Part shown: piece after piece, positions 1 to 7,187 of the stretch
How the letters are laid out: each line of letters starts with the position of its first letter
Position numbering within the stretch: position 1 is the first letter of the stretch
Assembly: GCA_963788125.1 (NCBI GenBank)
Contig: CAWBFN010000002.1
Coordinates: forward strand, 1,054,001-1,118,000
From: Bog-473 sp963788125
GTDB taxonomy: Bacteria > Actinomycetota > Acidimicrobiia > Acidimicrobiales > RAAP-2
Direction: 5' to 3'
DNA length: 64,000 nt
The notes under the pieces: model-generated
What the model was told of the DNA's origin: nothing
What the model saw: only the letters and a program-made list of their open reading frames with translations
Databases searched by the model: none
Position numbers and translations under genes: made by a program

Positions 1-106
1 CGGCCACCACCGAGCTCCTGGCTCGCCTGCCGCCCCGGCAGCAGCCTCCGCCGACCCTCCCGCCGCTGCGCCGCCTCTCCGCTACGCCAGCGCGCCCACC
101 ACGTAG
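1..106 (+). other. Window edge; possible C-terminal end of an upstream gene
   Basis: One plus-strand frame is open from base 2 to a TAG at 104-106 and encodes an Ala/Pro-rich tail that would overlap the 3' end of serC by about 25 bp. Convergent overlaps of this size occur elsewhere in the window (near 48.9 kb and 62.8 kb), so it could be the end of a real gene, but low-complexity GC-rich sequence is often open by chance. No domain is recognisable. Confidence 0.2.
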
Positions 107-1236
107 TTGATGCAGGCACACAGCGAGGCGACGTCGTCGGGCTCAATGGCGGGGAACATGGCGACGCGGAGCTGGTTCCGGCCGAGCTTGCGGTAGGGCT
201 CGGTGTCAACGATGCCGTTGGCCCGCAGCACCGCGGCCACGGCGGTGGCGTCGACGGCGTCGACGAAGTCGATGGTGCCCACCACGTGGCTGCGCTGCAG
301 GGGGTTCTGGACGAAGGGACGGGCGAAGTCGGACTGCTCGGCCCAGGTGTAGAGGATCTCCGCCGAACGGTCGCAGCGTGAGGCCGTCCACTCCAGGCCG
401 CCGTGGGCGTTCATCCAGTCGAGCTGCTCGGCCAGCAGGTAGATGGTGGCGAGGGCGGGTGTGTTGTAGGTCTGGTCCAGCACCGAGTTGTCCACCGCCG
501 TCTTGAGGTCGAGGAAGGTGGGGATCCACCGCCCCGAGGAGGCAATCCGCTCAATCCGCTCGAGCGCCGCCGGTGACATGAGCGCGATCCACAGCCCACC
601 GTCGCTGGCGAAGCACTTCTGGGGGGCGAGGTAGTAGGCGTCGAAATCGGCGGGGTCGACCCGCAGGCCACCCGCACCCGACGTGCCGTCGACGGCCACC
701 AGGCCGCCACCGTCAGCAGGGAGGGCCGCACCCTTGGGGCGGCGGATGGGCATGGCCACCCCCGTCGAGGTCTCGTTGTGGGTGAGGGCGTAGAGATCGA
801 CGGAGGCTTCGGCCACGGGAAGAGGGTGGGTCCCTACCTCGGACTCAATGATCTGGGGGTCTTTCAGGTGGGGGGCGGCAGCGGCACACGAGGCGAATTT
901 GGAAGAGAACTCGCCGAAGCTGAGGTGCTGGCTCTGGGCCTCAATCAGGCCGAAGGTGGCGGCATCCCAGAAGCACGTCGTGCCACCGTTGCCGAGCACC
1001 ACCTCGTACCCCTCGGGCAGCGAGAAGAGGTCGCGGAACCCGCGGCGCACCCGCCCCACCTGTGACTTGACCGTCTTCTGGCGGTGGCTGGTCCCTAGAT
1101 ACGTGGTCGCGACCTCGGCCAGCGCGGTGATCTGTTCGGGCCGGACCTTGGAAGGTCCGGACCCGAAGCGGCCGTCGGCGGGCCTGAGCTCGGCGGGGAT
1201 GATGATGTCGGGGGTATCGGGCACGTATGGAATCAT
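82..1236 (-). CDS. serC: Phosphoserine aminotransferase (SerC)
   Basis: Converts 3-phosphohydroxypyruvate and glutamate to 3-phosphoserine, the second step of serine biosynthesis, in the cytosol with PLP. The 384-residue product has the actinobacterial N-terminal signature DGRFGSGPSKVRPEQ at residues 21-35 and the PLP lysine in YYLAPQKCFASDGG (Lys207). The ATG at 1236 was chosen over the longer open frame (to 1419) because the family begins shortly before the GRFGSGPSK motif and the extension would run into the divergent aminotransferase. The pathway partner serA lies 1.3 kb away. The start codon is only 7 bp from the divergent start at 1244, so its promoter must lie inside the neighbouring coding sequence or the transcript is leaderless. 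Confidence 0.95.
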   Translation of the reverse strand: MIPYVPDTPDIIIPAELRPADGRFGSGPSKVRPEQITALAEVATTYLGTSHRQKTVKSQVGRVRRGFRDLFSLPEGYEVVLGNGGTTCFWDAATFGLIEAQSQHLSFGEFSSKFASCAAAAPHLKDPQIIESEVGTHPLPVAEASVDLYALTHNETSTGVAMPIRRPKGAALPADGGGLVAVDGTSGAGGLRVDPADFDAYYLAPQKCFASDGGLWIALMSPAALERIERIASSGRWIPTFLDLKTAVDNSVLDQTYNTPALATIYLLAEQLDWMNAHGGLEWTASRCDRSAEILYTWAEQSDFARPFVQNPLQRSHVVGTIDFVDAVDATAVAAVLRANGIVDTEPYRKLGRNQLRVAMFPAIEPDDVASLCACINYVVGALA

Positions 1237-1243
1237 TGCATCC

Positions 1244-2476
1244 GTGACGACGACCCCCGACGCGCCGCCCCAACTCCGTCGCATCTCGCGGCGTGCCGCC
1301 GCAGTGGCACCCTCGGCCACGCTGGCCGTCGACGCCAAGGCGAAGGCGTTGCAGGCGGCCGGGGAGCATGTGATCGGGTTCGGGGCGGGCGAGCCCGACT
1401 TCCCCACGCCGGCCCACATCGTCGAGGCGGCGGTCGCCGCCTGCCGCGATCCGGCGAACCACCGCTACACCCCGACCGCAGGGATCCCGGCCTTGCGCGA
1501 GGCCATCGCCGTCAAGACGGCGAGGGACTCGGGGTACAACGTGACGGCCCAACAGGTGCTGGTGACCAACGGGGGCAAGCAGGCCATCGCCAACGCATTC
1601 GCCGTCCTGTGCGATCCGGGTGACGAGATCCTCCTCCTGGCCCCCTTCTGGACCACCTATCCCGAGGCGATCGCACTGGCCGGCGGCGTACCCGTCGTGG
1701 TGACGTCCGACGAGAGCACCGGGTTCCGCTCGTCCGTCGAGGACCTCGAGGCGGCGGTCACACCCCGGACCAAGGCTCTGCTCTTCGTCTCGCCCTCCAA
1801 CCCGACCGGGGCCGTGTACCCCCCCGAGGAGATCGCCGCGATCGGCCGCTGGGCCGTCGAGCGGGGGTTGTGGGTGCTGACCGATGAGATCTACGAGCAC
1901 CTGGTCTACGGCGGGGCCGTCCACCGCTCCATGCCGGTGCTGGTGCCCGAGCTGGCCGACAGGTGCCTGGTGGCCAACGGCGTGGCCAAGACCTATGCCA
2001 TGACCGGATGGCGCGTCGGGTGGCTCATCGGCCCGGTCGACCTGGTGACGGCGGCCACCAACATCCAGAGCCACGAGACCTCCAACGTGTCCAACGTGTC
2101 CCAGCGGGCCGCATTGGCCGCGCTGTCCGGCGGGTTGGACGACGTGGCCATGATGCGTGCCGCCTTCGATCGCCGGCGTGGCACGATCGTCCGCATGCTC
2201 AACGAGATCGAGGGCGTCGTCTGCGTCGAGCCCGAGGGGGCGTTCTACGCCTTCCCGTCGGTTCGAGGCCTGCTGGGCAAGTCGTTGTGCGGGCAGCGAC
2301 CCTCGACCAGTGCCGAGCTGGCCGAACTGTGCATCACCGAAGCCAAGGTGGCGGTGGTCCCGGGCGAGGCGTTCGGTGCTCCGGGGTACTTCCGCATGTC
2401 CTACGCGCTGGGCGACGACGACCTGGTGGAGGGTGTGTCCCGCCTGGCGGCTCTCTTCGCAGACGCGCAAGAGTGA
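1244..2476 (+). CDS. Class I PLP aminotransferase, aspartate aminotransferase type
   Basis: Likely interconverts aspartate and oxaloacetate with glutamate/2-oxoglutarate. The 410-residue product shows the type-I fold landmarks: ISRRAAAVAPSATLAVDAKA near residues 14-33, GFGAGEPDF at 45-53, SPSNPTGA at 183-190, and the PLP lysine Lys249 in VAKTYAMTGWRVGW. The GTG at 1244 keeps the conserved ISRR segment; the longer open frame upstream is serC antisense and was rejected. It is divergent from serC and about 25 bp upstream of serA in the same direction, so it may be cotranscribed with serA. Exact amino-acid specificity cannot be read from sequence; related enzymes include aspartate/prephenate aminotransferases. 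Confidence 0.88.
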   Translation: MTTTPDAPPQLRRISRRAAAVAPSATLAVDAKAKALQAAGEHVIGFGAGEPDFPTPAHIVEAAVAACRDPANHRYTPTAGIPALREAIAVKTARDSGYNVTAQQVLVTNGGKQAIANAFAVLCDPGDEILLLAPFWTTYPEAIALAGGVPVVVTSDESTGFRSSVEDLEAAVTPRTKALLFVSPSNPTGAVYPPEEIAAIGRWAVERGLWVLTDEIYEHLVYGGAVHRSMPVLVPELADRCLVANGVAKTYAMTGWRVGWLIGPVDLVTAATNIQSHETSNVSNVSQRAALAALSGGLDDVAMMRAAFDRRRGTIVRMLNEIEGVVCVEPEGAFYAFPSVRGLLGKSLCGQRPSTSAELAELCITEAKVAVVPGEAFGAPGYFRMSYALGDDDLVEGVSRLAALFADAQE

Positions 2477-2501
2477 ACCTAGTGAGGAGAAGACCACCCC
2501 G

Positions 2502-4073
2502 GTGGCACGAGTACTCGTAACCGAGAAGATCGCCCAGAGCGGCCTGGACCTGCTCACCGACGCCGGCCACGACGTCGACGTCCAAGAGGGGCTCGCTCCC
2601 GAGGAGCTGCTGGCCGCCATCGTCGGGGCCCAGGCACTCATCATCCGCTCCGCCACCCAGGTGACCGCCGAGGTTCTCGAGGCCGGCTCCTCACTCCAGG
2701 TGGTGGGCCGGGCCGGAGTCGGCCTCGACAACGTCGACGTGCCCGCGGCGACCGCACGAGGGGTCATGGTGGTCAATGCGCCCACATCGAACATCCTCTC
2801 GGTGGCGGAACAGGCGATGGCGCTGCTTCTGGCCCAGGCCCGCAACATCCCCCAGGCCCATGCCGCCCTGGTGGCCGGCCGGTGGGAGCGCTCGAAGTGG
2901 GAAGGGGTCGAGCTGCACGGCAAGATCCTGGGCGTGGTCGGGCTGGGCCGGGCCGGATCCCTGGTAGCGCAGCGCGCCCACGCCTTCGGCATGGAACTGA
3001 TCGGCTACGACCCCTTCGTCGCACCCGAGCGGGCCAGGGCGATGGGCGTGCGCCTGGTGACCATCGACGAGCTGGTGGCTGAGGCCGACTTCGTCTCCAT
3101 CCACACGCCGAAGACGCCCGAGACCATCGGCCTCTTCGGCCGGGATCTGCTGGCCAAGGCCAAACCGGGCATCCGCATCGTCAACACCGCCCGCGGCGGC
3201 ATCGTGGACGAGGAGGCCCTGGCCGAGGCCATCCGCAACGGCATCGTGGCCGGTGCCGGGCTCGACGTCTTCGCCAAGGAGCCCTGCACCGAATCACCCC
3301 TCTTCGAGCTGCCCCAGGTCGTCGTGTCCCCGCACCTCGGCGCCTCGACCGAGGAGGCGCAGGACAAGGCGGGGGTCACCATCGCCGAGCAGGTGCTGCT
3401 CTCGCTCGCCGGCGACTTCGTCCCCTACGCCGTCAACGTGGCCGCCCACGACGTGTCCGACGTGGTGCGGCCCTTCATGCCCCTGGCCGAGCAGTTGGGG
3501 CGCATCTTCGGCTGCCTGCACGACGGGCTGCCCGACGGCCTGGAGATCGAGTGCCAGGGCGAGCTGGCCGCGGTGGGCACCGGCATCCTCACGCTCTCCG
3601 CGCTCAAGGGAGTCTTCGGCGGCTCGACCGACGAGCCGGTCTCCTACGTGAACGCGCCGCAGCTGGCCGAGCAGCGCGGTCTGGAGGTGCGCGAGATCTC
3701 GACGGCCACCTCACGTGATTACAAGTCGTTGATCACCCTGCGCTCCAAGTCCCATTCGATCGCCGGTACGTTGAGCTCGGCGGGGCGGCGCAGCGAGCCG
3801 CGCATCGTCATGGTGGACGACCATCTGGTCGAGGTGCCGCCGGCGCCGCACATGCTGGTGGTGCGCAACGACGATCGGCCCGGCATGATCGGGCTGGTCG
3901 GGACCTCCCTCGGCGCGGCGGACATCTCCATCTCGTCCATGGCGGTCGGTCCGAGCCCGACGGCGGCGACGGCCATGATGGTGATCTCGACCAGCGCGTC
4001 GGCGCCGGACGTCGTGGTCGATCAGCTACGCGGCGAAGAGGGGATCCTCGACATCCACCGCGTCACCCTGTAG
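2502..4073 (+). CDS. serA: D-3-phosphoglycerate dehydrogenase (SerA)
   Basis: Oxidises 3-phosphoglycerate to 3-phosphohydroxypyruvate with NAD, the first and feedback-regulated step of serine synthesis. The 523-residue length matches the long (type I, mycobacterial-like) form: substrate-binding domain, NAD fold with GLGRAG at 147-152, the histidine motif SPHLGAST near 283-290, an intervening domain, and a C-terminal ACT domain (MLVVRNDDRPGMIG near 453-466) expected to sense serine. The GTG at 2502 is preceded by GTGAGGAGA and gives the normal ARVLVTEKI start. The aspartate aminotransferase-like gene ends 25 bp upstream, so the two may form an operon. Confidence 0.96.
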   Translation: MARVLVTEKIAQSGLDLLTDAGHDVDVQEGLAPEELLAAIVGAQALIIRSATQVTAEVLEAGSSLQVVGRAGVGLDNVDVPAATARGVMVVNAPTSNILSVAEQAMALLLAQARNIPQAHAALVAGRWERSKWEGVELHGKILGVVGLGRAGSLVAQRAHAFGMELIGYDPFVAPERARAMGVRLVTIDELVAEADFVSIHTPKTPETIGLFGRDLLAKAKPGIRIVNTARGGIVDEEALAEAIRNGIVAGAGLDVFAKEPCTESPLFELPQVVVSPHLGASTEEAQDKAGVTIAEQVLLSLAGDFVPYAVNVAAHDVSDVVRPFMPLAEQLGRIFGCLHDGLPDGLEIECQGELAAVGTGILTLSALKGVFGGSTDEPVSYVNAPQLAEQRGLEVREISTATSRDYKSLITLRSKSHSIAGTLSSAGRRSEPRIVMVDDHLVEVPPAPHMLVVRNDDRPGMIGLVGTSLGAADISISSMAVGPSPTAATAMMVISTSASAPDVVVDQLRGEEGILDIHRVTL

Positions 4074-4233
4074 GCCGACGGGGGACGTCCGGCCAGGTAT
4101 CGAGGCTCCCCACGACCGGTTCGCCCCCCTCCAGGGAGCGCTGCGGGGAACGGTCGAGGAGCAGCGCCCGCACGACACCCACCAGGGCGGCGACCAGGGC
4201 GGCGCGCAGCGCAATGGTCAGGACTCGATGCAT
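4063..4233 (-). CDS. Small single-pass membrane protein, unknown function
   Basis: Encodes 56 residues: a short basic N terminus, one hydrophobic helix (about residues 5-26, ALRAALVAALVGVV), and a polar tail ending SLDTWPDVPRRPTG. The ATG at 4233 has a TACCCT box (complement of 4240-4245) about 6 nt upstream, matching the leaderless promoter pattern of this genome, which supports a real gene. Its 3' end overlaps the last 11 bp of serA, and its promoter is back-to-back with that of leuA. I do not recognise the family with certainty; tails with a TWPxVP-type motif occur in small actinobacterial membrane proteins. Function unknown. Confidence 0.5.
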   Translation of the reverse strand: MHRVLTIALRAALVAALVGVVRALLLDRSPQRSLEGGEPVVGSLDTWPDVPRRPTG

Positions 4234-4259
4234 CCGACCAGGGTAATCCCGGTTCGTCC

Positions 4260-4288
4260 TTGACGTTGCACTCCGCCAATGGGAGAAT
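4260..4288 (+). promoter_or_regulatory. Sigma-70-type promoter of the leuA leader
   Basis: TTGACG (4260-4265), a 17-bp spacer and GAGAAT (4283-4288). The predicted start point is about A4295, only about 3 nt before the leader-peptide ATG at 4298, so the leader would be translated from an almost leaderless transcript. The same TTGACG-N17-GAGA(A/C)T arrangement lies upstream of leuB. Confidence 0.7.
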
Positions 4289-4297
4289 TGGGGGATT

Positions 4298-4336
4298 ATG
4301 GAGCGGATGCCGATCATCCACCTGCTGCTTACCTGA
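4298..4336 (+). CDS. leuL: leuA leader peptide
   Basis: A 12-codon ORF, MERMPIIHLLLT, ending in TGA at 4334-4336. It carries two consecutive Ile codons (ATC ATC) and three consecutive Leu codons (CTG CTG CTT at 4322-4330), the hallmark of an amino-acid-sensing leader. An in-frame internal ATG at 4307 would give a 9-residue version. It lies between the leuA promoter and an intrinsic terminator, so ribosome stalling at the Leu run under leucine limitation is expected to favour read-through into leuA. The family logic is well known for leu operons; its operation here is inferred. Confidence 0.75.
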   Translation: MERMPIIHLLLT

Positions 4337-4338
4337 CG

Positions 4339-4398
4339 GCGAACGCCACATCGCGTTCGCTCGCAACCTCCTGTGCCATATCGGCCAGGGGGTTTTTT
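4339..4398 (+). terminator. leuA attenuator: stem-loop plus intrinsic terminator
   Basis: Just after the leader stop codon is a perfect 8-bp stem, GCGAACGC (4339-4346) with GCGTTCGC (4353-4360), within the footprint of a ribosome stalled on the Leu codons. It is followed by a terminator hairpin: AACCTCCTGTGCC (4365-4377), a 5-nt loop, and GGCCAGGGGGTT (4383-4394), pairing over 12 bp with one bulged T (4374) and one G-T wobble, then a T tract to 4398. I could not resolve a clear antiterminator pairing by eye. leuA starts 33 bp downstream. Confidence 0.72.
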
Positions 4399-4431
4399 GT
4401 TGGCCCCACAGACGAAGGGAAGGGTACAGAC

Positions 4432-6135
4432 ATGGCTACGGAACAGAGGAGGAGTGTGGACCTGCCCTGTGATCCATCGCCCATGCCCTTCGGCAAGTAC
4501 CGCTCCCACGTCCCGATGGTGCTCGCCGACCGGACGTGGCCCGATCGCCAGTTCACGCGGGCGCCGCGCTGGGCCAGTGTCGACCTGCGCGACGGCAACC
4601 AGGCCCTGATCGACCCGATGGATCCCGAGCGCAAGCTGGCCCTGTTCCGGACGCTGGTCGACGTCGGGTTCAAAGAGATAGAGGTGGGGTTCCCGTCGGC
4701 CTCGCAGACGGACTACGACTTCCAGCGGCTCATCATCGACGAGGGGATGATCCCCGAGGGCGTCGAGATCCAGGTGCTGGTCCAGTGTCGGGAGGAGCTG
4801 ATCGAGCGCACCTTCGAGTCGCTCGTCGGAGCCCCGCGGGCCGTCGTGCACTTCTACAACTCGGTCTCCGAGCTCCAGCGGCGCGTCGTGTTCGGGCTGG
4901 ACAAGGCCGGGATCGTCGACATCGCCGTGCGGGCCGCCATCTTGTGCAAGAAGTTCGAGCAGTCCGTTCCGGGCACCAAGATCCGTTACGAGTACTCCCC
5001 GGAGAGCTTCACCGGAACCGAGCCCGAGTTCGCGCTGGAGATCTGCGAGGCGGTCATGGACGTGATCGCCCCCACCACCGACCAGCCCATCATCCTCAAT
5101 CTCCCGGCGACGGTGGAGATGTACAGCCCCAACGTCTACGCCGACGTGATCGAGTGGTTCGGCCGCACCATCAAGAGGCGCGACGCCGTCGTACTGAGCC
5201 TGCACCCGCACAACGACCGGGGCACGGCGGTCGCCGCCGCGGAGCTGGCCGTGCTGGCGGGAGCCGACCGGGTCGAGGGCACCCTGTTCGGGAACGGCGA
5301 GCGGACGGGGAACGTCGACATCGTGACGCTGGCCATGAACCTCTTCTCCCAGGGCATCGACCCCGCGCTCGACTTCCGCGACATCGAGCGGGTGCGCCGG
5401 GTGGCCGAGTACGCCACCCGGCTGCCCGTCCATCCTCGGCACCCCTACGCCGGCGACCTCGTGTACACCGCCTTCTCGGGCTCGCACCAGGACGCCATCA
5501 AGAAAGGCATGGGCGCCATCGGGGACGACTACGAGCAGTGGGAGGTGCCCTACCTGCCCATCGACCCCAAGCACACCGGGCGAACCTACGAGGCGATCAT
5601 TCAGGTGAACAGCCAGTCGGGCAAGGGGGGCGTGGCCTACCTGATGGACACCGAGCACGGGCTCGACCTTCCCCGCCGGCTGCAGATCGAGTTCTCCAAG
5701 AAGGTGCAGGCCGTCACCGAGGCCAGTGGCACGGTCATCGGCACCGGAGAGATGTGGGACGTGTTCTCCGAGGCCTACCTCCCCGAGGATGCCGGGCTGC
5801 GCCTGGTGGGCAGCGAGGTCTCGACGGGCGGCGGCCACACCTCGGTCACCGCCCAGCTCCTCGTGGATGGGCAGCACCGCACCGTCGCCGGTGTCGGCAA
5901 CGGGCCGATCGACGCCCTCGTGTCGGCCTTACGGGCCGAGCTGGGTATTGTTCTCGAGGTGAAGGACTACTCCGAACACGCCCTGACCGAGGGCTCGGGC
6001 GCGTCGGCGGTGGCCTACGTGGAGGTCGCCGGTCCGGACGGGTCGACCTGGTGGGGAGTCGGGCGCGACTCGTCCATCCTCGACGCCTCCCTCGCCGCGG
6101 TGGTCTCGGCGGCCAACCGGGGCCGCACCGCGTGA
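4432..6135 (+). CDS. leuA: 2-isopropylmalate synthase (LeuA)
   Basis: Condenses acetyl-CoA with 2-oxoisovalerate, the committed step of leucine synthesis. The 567-residue length fits the LeuA type 2 family: a TIM-barrel catalytic domain with the metal/substrate loop DLRDGNQA at 51-58 and the histidine pair in LSLHPHNDRG, a linker, and a C-terminal LeuA dimer/allosteric domain for leucine feedback. The ATG at 4432 begins MATEQRRSVDLPCDPSPMPF, close to the family's usual start; the longer open frame upstream runs through the attenuator and was rejected. Expression is likely controlled by the leader peptide and terminator at 4298-4398. It overlaps the following acetyltransferase gene by GTGA. 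The related CimA is encoded 7 kb downstream. Confidence 0.97.
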   Translation: MATEQRRSVDLPCDPSPMPFGKYRSHVPMVLADRTWPDRQFTRAPRWASVDLRDGNQALIDPMDPERKLALFRTLVDVGFKEIEVGFPSASQTDYDFQRLIIDEGMIPEGVEIQVLVQCREELIERTFESLVGAPRAVVHFYNSVSELQRRVVFGLDKAGIVDIAVRAAILCKKFEQSVPGTKIRYEYSPESFTGTEPEFALEICEAVMDVIAPTTDQPIILNLPATVEMYSPNVYADVIEWFGRTIKRRDAVVLSLHPHNDRGTAVAAAELAVLAGADRVEGTLFGNGERTGNVDIVTLAMNLFSQGIDPALDFRDIERVRRVAEYATRLPVHPRHPYAGDLVYTAFSGSHQDAIKKGMGAIGDDYEQWEVPYLPIDPKHTGRTYEAIIQVNSQSGKGGVAYLMDTEHGLDLPRRLQIEFSKKVQAVTEASGTVIGTGEMWDVFSEAYLPEDAGLRLVGSEVSTGGGHTSVTAQLLVDGQHRTVAGVGNGPIDALVSALRAELGIVLEVKDYSEHALTEGSGASAVAYVEVAGPDGSTWWGVGRDSSILDASLAAVVSAANRGRTA

Positions 6136-6572
6136 TCCGACCGGCGACCGAGGAGGACCTCCCCGAGCTGCTGGCCATGGTGCGCGAGCTGGCGGAGTTC
6201 GAGAGCCTCTCCGATCAGTGCGTCTGCACCGAGGAGGACCTCCGGCAGACCCTCTTCGGGCCCGGGGCGGTGGTCTACGACACGGTCGCGGTCGACGACG
6301 ACGGTTCGGTGGTCGGCCATGCCATGTGGTTCCGGACCTTCTCCACGTTCTTGGGCCGCTCGGGCATCTGGGTGGAGGACCTCTATGTCCGTCCGGCCCA
6401 TCGCCGTCACGGCCACGGCGGGGCTCTCATGGCGGACCTGCGGGCGCGGACCCTGGGCCGGGTGGAGTTGGAGGTGCTCGAGTGGAACGAGGAGGCCATC
6501 GATTTCTACCAGCGCCTCGGCGCCCGGCCGATGGCCGGTTGGACCAGGTACCGCTGGCTCCGCCCCGACTAG
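6132..6572 (+). CDS. GNAT-family N-acetyltransferase, diamine-acetyltransferase-like
   Basis: A 146-residue GNAT protein starting IRPATEEDLPELLAMVREL. The acetyl-CoA-binding motif A is VEDLYVRPAHRRHGHGGALM in the middle of the protein, preceded by a strand reading FSTFLGRSGIWVEDLY that resembles spermidine/spermine acetyltransferases. The substrate is therefore probably a small amine, but this is inference. The GTG start overlaps the leuA stop (GTGA), so it is translationally coupled to leuA and shares its regulation; a role in leucine synthesis is not implied. Confidence 0.85.
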   Translation: MIRPATEEDLPELLAMVRELAEFESLSDQCVCTEEDLRQTLFGPGAVVYDTVAVDDDGSVVGHAMWFRTFSTFLGRSGIWVEDLYVRPAHRRHGHGGALMADLRARTLGRVELEVLEWNEEAIDFYQRLGARPMAGWTRYRWLRPD

Positions 6573-6605
6573 CCCGCCCCGACTAGATCCGCCCGACTAG
6601 GCGGA
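6560..6605 (+). repeat. Short triple repeat with inverted repeat between convergent genes
   Basis: CCGCCCCGACTAG occurs at 6560-6572 and 6574-6586, and a one-base-shorter copy at 6589-6600. The first copy holds the stop codon of the acetyltransferase gene and the third overlaps the leuD stop on the other strand. TCCGCC (6588-6593) and GGCGGA (6600-6605) can pair around a 6-nt loop and might act as a weak bidirectional terminator. No T tract is present. Confidence 0.4.
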
Positions 6606-7187
6606 AGGTAGGAACGCCAGACGGCGGCTCTCGTAGTCGGTGATGGCGTCGGCGTGGCGCAGGGTGAGGCCGATGTCGTCCCATCCGTTGAGCAGGCGAT
6701 CCCGCGTGAACTCGTCCAGGGGGAAGGTCGTCGAGAGCCCCGCCGCGGGGGCCTCGATGCTGCCGCGGGCCACGTCGATGGTGATCTCGAGCGAGGGGTC
6801 GGCCTCCACCGCGGCCAGGAGGGCGTGGTCGAACTCGGGCGAGACCTGCACCGGGAGGAGTCCCTGCTTGATGCAGTTGTTCCGGAAGATGTCGGCGAAC
6901 CGGGAGGACACCACGGCCTCGAACCCGTAGTCCATCAGCGCCCAGACGGCGTGCTCCCGGGAGGAGCCGGTGCCGAAGTTGTGCCCCGCCACGAGGATGT
7001 GTGCGCCGGTGTACTCGGGGTGGTTGAGGACGAACTCACGGTCGTCGCGCCACTCGGCGAACAGCCCGGCTCCGAACCCGGTCCGCTCGACGCGCTTCAA
7101 CCAGTCCGAGGGGATGATCTGGTCGGTGTCGACGTCGGTGCGATTGAGGGGTACCGCCCGACCGGTGACGACGCGGACGGGCTTCAC
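6597..7187 (-). CDS. leuD: 3-isopropylmalate dehydratase small subunit (LeuD)
   Basis: Forms the isopropylmalate isomerase with LeuC; the same complex isomerises citramalate for isoleucine synthesis when CimA is present, as here. The 196-residue product starts VKPVRVVTGRAVPLNRTDVD and contains the swivel-domain landmarks DTDQIIPSDWLKRV and FGTGSSREHAVWALMDYGF. The GTG start at 7187 overlaps the leuC stop by 4 bp (GTGA), so translation is coupled. It is the last gene of greA-leuC-leuD. The usual LeuD length is about 190-205 residues. Confidence 0.96.
   Translation of the reverse strand: MKPVRVVTGRAVPLNRTDVDTDQIIPSDWLKRVERTGFGAGLFAEWRDDREFVLNHPEYTGAHILVAGHNFGTGSSREHAVWALMDYGFEAVVSSRFADIFRNNCIKQGLLPVQVSPEFDHALLAAVEADPSLEITIDVARGSIEAPAAGLSTTFPLDEFTRDRLLNGWDDIGLTLRHADAITDYESRRLAFLPSA

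Noticed and set aside
941..2992. 683-codon minus-strand open frame
   Set aside because: Antisense to the aminotransferase and serA; no motif and the usual shadow composition.
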